DNA from: Ruminococcaceae bacterium UBA2806
GTDB taxonomy: Bacteria > Bacillota > Clostridia > Oscillospirales > Acutalibacteraceae
NCBI GenBank assembly: GCA_002351795.1
Contig: DEHG01000108.1
Span: 12,917 to 23,539 of the forward strand
Length of the DNA stretch: 10,623 bases
Direction of reading: 5' to 3'
Shown here: positions 1-5,213 of the stretch, one piece after another
Layout of the letters: each line of letters begins with the position of its first letter
Numbering within the stretch: the stretch's first letter is position 1
Made by a program: the position numbers and the translations under genes
Notes under the pieces: generated by a model
Database searches by the model: none
What the model was told of the DNA's origin: nothing
Seen by the model: only the letters and a program-made list of their open reading frames with translations

Positions 1-62
1 AGGTTTTTAGAGGTTGCCTATAATTTAATAAAAAAGTCAAATACAAAAAAACATAATACCTA

Positions 63-91
63 TTGACATATAATACTATGTATGATATAGT
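63..91 (+). promoter_or_regulatory. Sigma-A promoter of the padR operon
   Basis: A perfect -35 box TTGACA (63-68) is followed after 17 bp by the -10 box TATAGT (86-91). Transcription would start near 98, giving a leader of about 17 nt that carries the ribosome-binding site GAGGTG (104-109) five bases before the padR ATG at 115. It is the only promoter seen for the four genes that follow. Confidence 0.75.
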
Positions 92-96
92 ATTAT
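70..96. promoter_or_regulatory. Putative PadR operator (10-bp perfect inverted repeat)
   Basis: ATAATACTAT (70-79) and ATAGTATTAT (87-96) are exact reverse complements separated by 7 bp. The repeat fills the spacer between the -35 and -10 boxes and covers the -10. A bound dimer would block RNA polymerase. PadR-type repressors commonly bind such AT-rich dyads in their own promoter, so autoregulation by the adjacent PadR protein is the natural inference. The binding itself is not shown by sequence. Confidence 0.7.
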
Positions 97-114
97 GTAA
101 AGTGAGGTGTTAAT

Positions 115-423
115 ATGGATATACAGTTAAAGCGAGGACTTCTTGATGTATGCGTATTGTCATCAATAAAGAATGAGGATTCCTATGGATATAAGATAGT
201 TCGTGATATACAGCCATATATATCAATTTCTGAATCAACCCTCTACCCTATTCTCAGACGGCTTGAAAGCGCCGAAATGCTTACAGTATACAGTGTTGAG
301 CATAACGGAAGACTGAGAAAATATTATAGGATAAATGAAAAGGGACTTGAAAGACTTCGGGAATTTGAAGATGAATGGAAAGAAATTGAAGCTGTAAGGA
401 ATTATATTACAAGAACAGAATAA
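115..423 (+). CDS. PadR-family transcriptional repressor
   Basis: This 102-residue protein is a short PadR (subfamily 1-like) winged-helix regulator. The wHTH covers roughly residues 5-78: the LLDVCVLSSI first helix, the conserved YGY (24-26), the recognition helix beginning SESTLYPILRRLE (39-51), and a basic wing with RLRKYYRINEKG (66-77). A short C-terminal helix (about 79-97) would dimerise it. The length is normal for the family. The start at 115 is fixed by GAGGTG five bases upstream. It heads an operon with a HAAS (DUF1700) protein 47 nt downstream. PadR/HAAS/DUF4097 clusters are common in Firmicutes, where the PadR protein usually controls its own operon. The inverted repeat at 70-96 supports that here. 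The inducing signal cannot be read from the sequence. Confidence 0.92.
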   Translation: MDIQLKRGLLDVCVLSSIKNEDSYGYKIVRDIQPYISISESTLYPILRRLESAEMLTVYSVEHNGRLRKYYRINEKGLERLREFEDEWKEIEAVRNYITRTE

Positions 424-470
424 TAATCTTTTTGTAAAAGCAGTTGATAAAATACAGGAGGAAAAAATAA

Positions 471-1070
471 ATGAAGAAAAATGAATTATTGATGGAGCTG
501 CGCAGACTTACGTCGCACCTTCCGCAGGAAGAAGCCGACAGATTCACTCAGTATTACAGTGAAATAATATCGGACGCAATGGAGGACGGAATGAGCGAAG
601 AAGAAGCTGTTGCGTCGGTCGGTACGATAGAAGAAATAAGCGCATATATAAAAGAGAATAATAATATTCAGACTGATCTCAATAGCAAAAATGTCGGGAC
701 TGTTGAAAACACTGTAAATAAAAAGAAAGATCTGCCTGTATGGGCTATAGTGCTTATTATAATCGGTTTCCCGATATGGTTTTCAATGCTGTGTACAGCA
801 TTTTCAATGTACATGACAGGGTGGGCTGTAATAATAGCATTGTTTGCAGCGGTTCTGGCATTATTTGTATCGGGAATAATACTTATTCCTGTTGCAGTAA
901 TGATGCAGGATTTTGCACTGCTGATGGTAATGCTCGGAACAGGTATATTCTGTATCGGTTTGTCAATGATGGGATTTGTCGGTATGGTAAAGCTTTCTCA
1001 GCTTTATGTAAAAGCAACGATATTTCTTGCGAAAAGTATTGCAGGTATATTTAAGGGGGATTCAAAATGA
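471..1070 (+). CDS. HAAS/DUF1700 domain integral membrane protein
   Basis: This 199-residue protein has an N-terminal HAAS (DUF1700) helical domain at about 1-65. Its signature is a leading MKKNELLMELRRLTSHLP helix, followed by acidic and Ala-rich helices around DAMEDGMSEEEAVASVG and the EEISAYI helix. A polar linker (66-86) leads to three hydrophobic segments at about 89-112, 116-146 and 148-172, and a short Lys-containing tail. It is predicted to sit in the cytoplasmic membrane with the HAAS domain in the cytosol. The family is thought to link PadR regulators to membrane partners, but the mechanism is not established. AGGAGG (456-461) lies 9 nt before the ATG. The 3' end overlaps the next gene by 4 nt (ATGA), implying translational coupling and perhaps a complex with that product. 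Confidence 0.85.
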   Translation: MKKNELLMELRRLTSHLPQEEADRFTQYYSEIISDAMEDGMSEEEAVASVGTIEEISAYIKENNNIQTDLNSKNVGTVENTVNKKKDLPVWAIVLIIIGFPIWFSMLCTAFSMYMTGWAVIIALFAAVLALFVSGIILIPVAVMMQDFALLMVMLGTGIFCIGLSMMGFVGMVKLSQLYVKATIFLAKSIAGIFKGDSK

Positions 1071-1987
1071 AAAATCTGTTTAAAATACTGCTTATAATAG
1101 GCGGAATATTAATGGTTGGCGGTATAGGGATCACTGTAGCAGGTCTTGCAAGTGCGGATTTTGATATGAACAGGATATCATATCCTCAGAACGAATTTGA
1201 AAAGAAAACTGTTGAATATGATAAAGATTTCAAAAGGCTGGATGTAAAGACCATAGATGATAACATAGAAATAAAAAAGTCAGATGATGAGAAAACGAGG
1301 ATAGAATATTATATCAGCAAGGATGAAAAGATCACATATAAATTCCATACGGACAATGATCTGAAAGTAGTTCAGGATGATAACAGAGAATGGTATGATA
1401 GAATATCATTCTTTAAAGAGGAAAAGGATCATTCCCTGACAATATATATTCCGAAGGAAAGCTATGAAAAATACAGCTTATACAGTGTAACAGGAAATAT
1501 CAGCAGTGATATTCCTCTTGATATCAAGGGTTATGTGAATATAAGTACGATCAATGGAAATATAAATGCAAAGAATATAAAGGCTGAAAAAGAAATAACA
1601 ACAGATTCTGTAAGCGGAAACATTAAGATAGATAATTTTATATCAGGCGAACAGGCAGAAACTCATAATACAAGCGGAAAAATAATTATAAACGGATATA
1701 AAGCGGATAAATTCTCAATTTATTCCGTAAGCGGCGATCTCAAAATAGAAGATACTGTTTCGGAAGGTGTTATGAATATAAAAACTGTAAGCGGAAACAT
1801 TTATCTTGATAAAACGAATGATCCTATAAAATTGGAAACAACAAGCGGCGATATAAAAGGTTCAATAGGCTATGACGGAATATATACTGCAAATACCATA
1901 AGCGGAAATGTCAATATGCCTGCATCGTCAAAAAGCGGAAATAAATATGAATTCAAAACAGTCAGCGGAGATATTGACCTCAGTTAA
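1067..1987 (+). CDS. Membrane-anchored DUF4097 beta-solenoid protein
   Basis: This 306-residue protein has an uncleaved-looking hydrophobic N-terminal segment (about 7-29) without a lipobox, followed by an extracytoplasmic part. From residue 140 to the end it contains nine turns marked by a T/S-x-SG-N/D-I motif, at 140, 161, 181, 201, 220, 240, 258, 277 and 298. The period is therefore 18-21 residues. This is the DUF4097 (adhesin-like) pattern, predicted to form a right-handed parallel beta-helix. Residues 30-135 are a less repetitive beta-rich cap. The ribosome-binding site AAGGGGGA (1053-1060) lies 6 nt before the ATG, inside the preceding gene. It probably works with the HAAS protein at the envelope. 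Its ligand is unknown, and calling it an adhesin would go beyond the evidence. Confidence 0.85.
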   Translation: MKNLFKILLIIGGILMVGGIGITVAGLASADFDMNRISYPQNEFEKKTVEYDKDFKRLDVKTIDDNIEIKKSDDEKTRIEYYISKDEKITYKFHTDNDLKVVQDDNREWYDRISFFKEEKDHSLTIYIPKESYEKYSLYSVTGNISSDIPLDIKGYVNISTINGNINAKNIKAEKEITTDSVSGNIKIDNFISGEQAETHNTSGKIIINGYKADKFSIYSVSGDLKIEDTVSEGVMNIKTVSGNIYLDKTNDPIKLETTSGDIKGSIGYDGIYTANTISGNVNMPASSKSGNKYEFKTVSGDIDLS

Positions 1988-2028
1988 AATGGTTCTGAAA
2001 AATAAATAATATTAAGGAGCGTGAATTT

Positions 2029-2268
2029 ATGAACAAAAGATTTAAAAAAGGCATGATAGCTCTGACGGCTGCTTCATTGCTTGGATTTAACGGCTGCCTT
2101 TACGGATCTCAGCCTCTGGAAACATTATACGGACCTCCGCCCGATCATGATGAAATTAATGAAGACTACTCGGAAGAAATCAAAAATGAAAATAGCAAAG
2201 ATGATTCTGATACAGATTTTTCAGAAAAAGATGAGGAAAGCATTTCAGATCAGGTTACAAATGAATAA
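2029..2268 (+). CDS. Small acidic putative lipoprotein, unknown function
   Basis: This 79-residue protein has a basic N-terminus (MNKRFKKG), a hydrophobic stretch (about 9-20) and a lipobox-like FNGC with the candidate lipid-modified Cys at 23. The -3 residue is Phe rather than Leu, so the lipobox is imperfect. The mature part has an LYGPPP motif (33-38), then an extremely Asp/Glu/Ser-rich, probably disordered tail (39-79) with no hydrophobic core. AAGGAG (2014-2019), 9 nt upstream, is a strong ribosome-binding site, and the gap to the preceding gene is only 41 nt, so it is the fourth gene of the operon. I recall short lipoproteins with a YGPP motif in other anaerobes, also without a known function. 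No function is assigned. Confidence 0.75.
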   Translation: MNKRFKKGMIALTAASLLGFNGCLYGSQPLETLYGPPPDHDEINEDYSEEIKNENSKDDSDTDFSEKDEESISDQVTNE

Positions 2269-2276
2269 GATAAAAA

Positions 2277-2306
2277 AAACCGTCATTCCTTCTGGAGTGG
2301 CGGTTT
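2277..2306 (-). terminator. 13-bp hairpin with T-tract on the minus strand
   Basis: AAACCGTCATTCC (2277-2289) pairs with GGAGTGGCGGTTT (2294-2306) around a TTCT loop, with two G-U pairs in the + strand RNA. It lies 8 nt after the stop of the small lipoprotein gene. On the + strand only TTT follows, inside the stem. On the - strand the stem runs into eight T (2272-2279). It may end the + operon weakly, but as a canonical intrinsic terminator it faces leftward. Confidence 0.65.
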
Positions 2307-2333
2307 GATCTATATAAAAAATTATATTTACCA

Positions 2334-2363
2334 TTGACCAAAACATATATTTATTCGTATAAT
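2334..2363 (+). promoter_or_regulatory. Sigma-A promoter of the ECF sigma operon
   Basis: TTGACC (2334-2339) and a perfect TATAAT (2358-2363) are separated by 18 bp. The predicted start is near 2370, so the transcript would begin almost at the AAAGGAG ribosome-binding site (2369-2375). No ECF-type AAC/CGT pair at the right spacing is visible, so autoregulation by the encoded sigma factor is not supported. Confidence 0.72.
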
Positions 2364-2384
2364 AAGTGAAAGGAGCTGATGAGT

Positions 2385-2876
2385 ATGAATACAAAAGCTG
2401 TGCGCACAGAAGAAGATATAGAAAAAACCTTTGATACATATGCAGATATGATATATTCCCTGTCATTTATTATGCTCAGAAACAAAAGCGATGCCGAGGA
2501 TATCGTTCAGGATACATTTGTAAAATACATGAAATATAATAAGGAATTTGACAGTGAGGAACATAAAAAAGCCTGGCTTCTGAGAGTGTCTTCAAACCTG
2601 TGCCGTGATCTGCTCAGATACAGCTCAAGACACAGAACAGAAAATATTGAAGACCTTAACGAAACGGCATTTGAGCCAGAAAAAACAGGGATATTGGAAG
2701 CATTGAATTCACTGCCGGAAAATATCAGGATAGTAATGCTGCTTCATTATGTGCATGAGTATAAGGTGAGGGAAATATCTGAAATACTCAGAATAACTCA
2801 GTCAACTGCTAAAATGAGACTTAAAAAGGGAAGAGAATTGCTTGAAAATATATACAGGAAGGAGTTTTTATCATGA
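2385..2876 (+). CDS. ECF (RpoE-like) RNA polymerase sigma factor
   Basis: This 163-residue sigma-70-family factor directs core RNA polymerase to an unknown regulon. Region 2 spans about 12-80 and includes the core-binding DAEDIVQDTF (36-45) and the -10-recognition helix KAWLLRVSSNLCRDLLR (62-78). A short linker leads to region 4 (about 105-158), with the helix-turn-helix near 127-147 (VREISEILRITQSTAKMRLKKG). There is no region 1.1 or 3, as expected for ECF factors. ATG codons occur at 2379 and 2385. AAAGGAG ends 3 nt before the first but 9 nt before the second, so 2385 is chosen. The gene overlaps the next by ATGA, the usual arrangement for a sigma/anti-sigma pair. The target promoters cannot be derived from this window. 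Confidence 0.93.
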   Translation: MNTKAVRTEEDIEKTFDTYADMIYSLSFIMLRNKSDAEDIVQDTFVKYMKYNKEFDSEEHKKAWLLRVSSNLCRDLLRYSSRHRTENIEDLNETAFEPEKTGILEALNSLPENIRIVMLLHYVHEYKVREISEILRITQSTAKMRLKKGRELLENIYRKEFLS

Positions 2877-4015
2877 AAGAAAAAATTAATGATTCCGTAT
2901 CAAAAATAAAGCTTTCAGATGAAAGCAAAGAGAGGATACTGTCTGATGTAAAACAGGGCAAGGCATCGGGTGTAATAAAGTCTCCGATCAGGAAATATGT
3001 ATCAATTGCCGCAATTATCTGCGTACTTATAGCATCTGCGGCGGCAGTAGCGGTATTTTTCCACGGTCAGAATAAGCCTCAAATTGATAATACAGGTACT
3101 GAACAAAAAACATCACAAATAGATCCACAAAATTCAGAAATACTGACCGAAGGCGGACAGAAGGTATACGGCGGCGCAAATATAGGCAGTGAGGAAGATA
3201 ATGAAACCAGCGTAACATCCGCTTTGGAACAAAGTACAACTGAAAACACTCAGACATCGGAAAATGCGGAAGCTTCATATGCGCCCGGAAACTCTGAACA
3301 AGTAAGTATTCCTCCTCTGCCGGACGGCATGATCCCGGATGATACCGAGGAAGTGAGCTATGTTCAGATGAACGGTTTTTATGTTGACGGTATTCTTTAT
3401 AAAAAAATAAATAATGACCAGACGGATGAGGTTTATGATATCAAGGTTTTTCCCTATAACAGTGATGAGATACTCGACTTTGTTTATGAGGGCAATAAAT
3501 ACAGCGATGTAATAAAAAAATATGAAGAAGCACAGGAAAAACATAATCTCCTGCTTGACATAATGATATACTTTGATGAAAATAAAGACAGCTCTGAAAA
3601 TTACGGAGAATCCTCTGAATACTATCCGGGCGATATTGACCAGAATACTGCAAGCGATGTACTTATAGTTTCGCCGCCTTATAATAAGGCATTTCTTAAT
3701 TTGGTTGAAGAATATAAAAAGGATGGCAAGGCTGATACAGAAAAAATGAACTCTGAAAAAGAAAACCTTGAAACTATAATAGATGAACTTCATTCTTTAT
3801 CAGAAAAAATTATAGTAGAATATAATACAAGGTTTGCACAGAAGGCAAAAGAAGAATTTATTCGCTGTGGTATAAAAAATGCGGAAATAAAATATGACAT
3901 GTGTTATATAAAGGCAACTGCAAAAGAGCTTAAAGCTTTTACTCCCGAAAACAAGGATACCTATGCATTATATGAAGAAGTAAAGTATGGGCAGTGGGCA
4001 GAAATAGCCGAATAA
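2873..4015 (+). CDS. Probable membrane anti-sigma factor with extracellular sensor region
   Basis: The protein has 380 residues. Residues 1-40 form a short charged cytoplasmic part (helix MKEKINDSVSKIKLSDESKERILSDV), 41-63 one membrane helix, and 66-148 a Ser/Thr/Glu/Asn-rich linker that may span the cell wall. From about 150 to 380 there is a folded extracytoplasmic domain with two Cys (332 and 344) that could form a disulfide. I recognise no named domain in that part. Position and topology argue for an anti-sigma factor: it overlaps the ECF gene by ATGA, has its own GGAAGGAG (2857-2864) 8 nt before the start, and its cytosolic segment resembles the N-termini of clostridial anti-sigma proteins. 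No HxxxCxxC zinc motif is present, so it is not a ZAS-type factor. The signal it detects is unknown. Confidence 0.75.
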   Translation: MKEKINDSVSKIKLSDESKERILSDVKQGKASGVIKSPIRKYVSIAAIICVLIASAAAVAVFFHGQNKPQIDNTGTEQKTSQIDPQNSEILTEGGQKVYGGANIGSEEDNETSVTSALEQSTTENTQTSENAEASYAPGNSEQVSIPPLPDGMIPDDTEEVSYVQMNGFYVDGILYKKINNDQTDEVYDIKVFPYNSDEILDFVYEGNKYSDVIKKYEEAQEKHNLLLDIMIYFDENKDSSENYGESSEYYPGDIDQNTASDVLIVSPPYNKAFLNLVEEYKKDGKADTEKMNSEKENLETIIDELHSLSEKIIVEYNTRFAQKAKEEFIRCGIKNAEIKYDMCYIKATAKELKAFTPENKDTYALYEEVKYGQWAEIAE

Positions 4016-4051
4016 AAGAGTAAGTTTCAATTCCCGTCAGGGTCAATCGTT

Positions 4052-4097
4052 ATACAGCCGTAGGGTAAGGATCTTGTATCTTGCCTTACGGCTGTAT
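4052..4097. other. Long hairpin (19-bp stem) in the 4016-4257 intergenic region
   Basis: Bases 4052-4070 pair with 4079-4097 around an 8-nt loop. The outer fourteen pairs include GC-rich CAGCCG/CGGCTG and only one G-U; the inner five include two more. No T-tract follows on the + strand (CTGTACAGATC), so it is not a standard intrinsic terminator, although it lies 37 nt after the anti-sigma gene. It could be a 3' stabiliser, a Rho-independent-like end without U-tract, or the remnant of a mobile-element end. The remaining bases of the gap hold the adjacent palindrome and the rpn promoter; nothing else is seen. Confidence 0.6.
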
Positions 4098-4107
4098 CTG
4101 TACAGAT
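4096..4107. promoter_or_regulatory. 12-bp perfect palindrome ATCTGTACAGAT
   Basis: ATCTGTACAGAT is its own reverse complement. It shares two bases with the 3' arm of the hairpin at 4052-4097, and it lies 66 bp upstream of the rpn -35 box. It could be a protein-binding dyad or merely the base of an alternative hairpin (CTGTA/TACAG at 4092-4096 and 4101-4105). It is not a Firmicute LexA box (no GAAC/GTTC). Confidence 0.35.
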
Positions 4108-4173
4108 CATCTTCAGGATCACCACAAGATTATTATTTCTTTATAGTGAAGATTCAAGTATCATTTTTGTATC

Positions 4174-4203
4174 TTGACAGAAAGAATGAAAACGGTATAT
4201 TAT
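4174..4203 (+). promoter_or_regulatory. Promoter of the rpn gene
   Basis: A perfect TTGACA (4174-4179) precedes TATATT (4196-4201, 16-bp spacer) or TATTAT (4198-4203, 18-bp spacer). The -35 box supplies the TTG that could be misread as an upstream start codon in the rpn frame. It is followed by a run of alternating TA. Transcription would start about 50 nt before the rpn ATG. Confidence 0.65.
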
Positions 4204-4257
4204 ATATATATAGAAATATACGAATACTTTGTACAATTCGGATTGGAGATGAGTGAA

Positions 4258-5136
4258 ATGGATGATTTTATAATGTCTCCAAAGGTTGATTTTGCCTTCA
4301 AGGAGCTAATGCGTGATGCAACTGTACGCAAGGGGTTTCTCAGTGCTGTTCTGAATATCAGACCGGAAGATATCAAGGAAACTGTGCTGCTTAATACGAA
4401 TCTGTCAAAGCTGCATGAGGATGAAAAGCAAGGAATCCTCGATGTAAGACTTACAATGAATAACGATACCGAGATCGACATTGAGATAAATCTTGCATAT
4501 ATGAGAGCATGGGCTGACAGAAGTACATTTTATGTGTCAAAAATGCTTGTGGAGCAGGTCGGCATCAACAAGAGGTATTCAAATATCAAGAAGTGTATCG
4601 GTATCAATATCCTTGATTTTGACTATATCAAAGCAACAAAGCGCTTTCATACAGTCTATCATATCAGAGAGGATACAGAACCTATCAAGTATACAGATAT
4701 TTTTGAAATACATATCGTTGAGTTGCCAAAGCTGCCGCAGACCGATGACGGAACAGACCTGTATGATTGGATTAGATTTATAAAAGCTGATAACAAGGGG
4801 GAATTTGAAATGTTGGCACAACAAAGTCAATACCTTAAAACTGCTTTTGAGAAACTGGAAGAAATAAGCGCAGATCAGGAGAAACGTCTTGAATATACGG
4901 CAAGACAAAAGGCTCTTTATGATTATAACACCTATATGGAGGAAAGCTACGAACGTGGTGTTGAAGAAGGTATAGAGAAAGGAATAGAAAAAGGTATAGA
5001 GAAAGGTATAGAGAAAGGAATATTGACTACACTTGCCGATCTCGTAAAGAACGGGATTATTACAGTTGTACAAGCTGCATCTCAGGCTCAGATGACAGTA
5101 GATGAATTTAAAAATAAAACAGGTTTAGCTGTATAG
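4258..5136 (+). CDS. rpn: Rpn-family PD-(D/E)XK recombination-promoting nuclease (RpnL-like)
   Basis: This 292-residue protein belongs to the Rpn/PDDEXK_2 family, DNA endonucleases often labelled putative transposases. It opens with the family signature DDFIMSPKVDFAFKEL (2-17). The catalytic core is Glu16, then Asp62 in GILDV, then Glu76 in IDIEIN. The usual E-x-Q is E-I-N here, a conservative but notable change. Residues about 185-230 are helical and charged, 234-253 are repeats ending in four GIEK units, and 254-292 form the C-terminal helices. An upstream in-frame ATG at 4249 directly abuts GGAG (4245-4248). From 4258 the same GGAG is 9 nt away, and the protein starts as family members do, so 4258 is used. 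In E. coli, Rpn proteins are toxic antiphage nucleases blocked by an internally translated C-terminal fragment. Those signals exist here too. Confidence 0.9.
   Translation: MDDFIMSPKVDFAFKELMRDATVRKGFLSAVLNIRPEDIKETVLLNTNLSKLHEDEKQGILDVRLTMNNDTEIDIEINLAYMRAWADRSTFYVSKMLVEQVGINKRYSNIKKCIGINILDFDYIKATKRFHTVYHIREDTEPIKYTDIFEIHIVELPKLPQTDDGTDLYDWIRFIKADNKGEFEMLAQQSQYLKTAFEKLEEISADQEKRLEYTARQKALYDYNTYMEESYERGVEEGIEKGIEKGIEKGIEKGILTTLADLVKNGIITVVQAASQAQMTVDEFKNKTGLAV
4795..4802 (+). promoter_or_regulatory. Internal ribosome-binding site within rpn
   Basis: AAGGGGGA lies 7 nt before an in-frame ATG at 4810. The identical octamer at 1053-1060 precedes the DUF4097 start by 6 nt, so this sequence is evidently used for initiation in this genome. 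It is a better spaced site than the one in front of full-length rpn. Confidence 0.6.
4810..5136 (+). CDS. Predicted internally initiated Rpn C-terminal protein (RpnS-like antitoxin)
   Basis: Translation from the ATG at 4810, in the same frame as rpn, would yield a 108-residue protein equal to Rpn residues 185-292. It lacks every nuclease residue (E16, D62, E76). It keeps a charged helical stretch, the GVEE plus four GIEK repeat (positions 50-69 of the short product) and the C-terminal helices ending GLAV. In E. coli the separately translated C-terminal domains (RpnS) dimerise through a helix that carries variable four-residue repeats, and they inhibit the full-length toxin. The four-residue repeats and the strong AAGGGGGA ribosome-binding site match that arrangement. 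What is seen is the start signal and the repeat; antitoxin function is inferred by homology. Another in-frame ATG at 4936 lacks a good ribosome-binding site. Confidence 0.55.
   Translation: MLAQQSQYLKTAFEKLEEISADQEKRLEYTARQKALYDYNTYMEESYERGVEEGIEKGIEKGIEKGIEKGILTTLADLVKNGIITVVQAASQAQMTVDEFKNKTGLAV
4957..5022 (+). repeat. Tandem 12-bp repeat in rpn encoding GIEK units
   Basis: Units start at 4957 (diverged, GVEE), 4969, 4981, 4993 and 5005. A half unit GGAATA follows at 5017. The units at 4969, 4993 and 5005 are identical (GGTATAGAGAAA) and that at 4981 differs at two third-codon positions. Because the unit is 12 bp, slippage would add or remove four residues without shifting the frame. Confidence 0.9.
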
Positions 5137-5172
5137 ATCCTGTTAAAGCTGCTTTAGCCATGTAAAATTTCA

Positions 5173-5208
5173 GACCCGCACTTTCAGAAAAATCTGTTCG
5201 TGCGGGTC
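5173..5208. terminator. Hairpin between convergent rpn and mfd, probable bidirectional terminator
   Basis: GACCCGCAC (5173-5181) and GTGCGGGTC (5200-5208) form a perfect 9-bp GC-rich stem, and CAGA/TCTG (5185-5188 and 5193-5196) can extend it inside. It lies 36 nt after the rpn stop and 5 nt after the mfd stop on the other strand. The flanking U-tracts are imperfect (AATATTTATC on +, TGAAATTTTA on -), so termination in either direction is likely but not textbook. Confidence 0.65.
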
Positions 5209-5213
5209 AATAT

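Noticed and set aside
2342..2358. ECF-type autoregulated promoter (AAC ... CGT) before the sigma gene
   Set aside because: AAC and CGT are only 11 bp apart, too close for ECF promoters, whereas a good TTGACC-18-TATAAT promoter covers the same place.
3275..3793. Minus-strand ORF of 172 codons opposite the anti-sigma gene
   Set aside because: It is a shadow of the real + strand gene: rich in Phe/Ile/Tyr from complementing AAA/GAA codons, with no ribosome-binding site or recognisable motif.
4021..4050. CRISPR-repeat-like string (GTTTCAATTCCCGTCAGGG)
   Set aside because: It occurs once, with no second copy or spacer pattern nearby.
4174..4257. Upstream extension of rpn starting with TTG at 4174
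   Set aside because: The TTG is part of the TTGACA -35 box, the frame crosses the -10 and an AT repeat, and the extra 28 residues do not resemble the family N-terminus.
4579..5073. Minus-strand ORF of 164 codons opposite rpn
   Set aside because: Its repeated FLYTF stretch is simply the complement of the GIEK repeat; no independent gene signal is seen.
4936..5136. Alternative RpnS start at ATG 4936
   Set aside because: No purine-rich ribosome-binding site lies at the right distance; the site before 4810 is much stronger.
4258..5136. Reading rpn as a transposase of a complete insertion sequence
   Set aside because: No terminal inverted repeats bracket the gene and the family is a PD-(D/E)XK nuclease, not a DDE or serine/tyrosine transposase.
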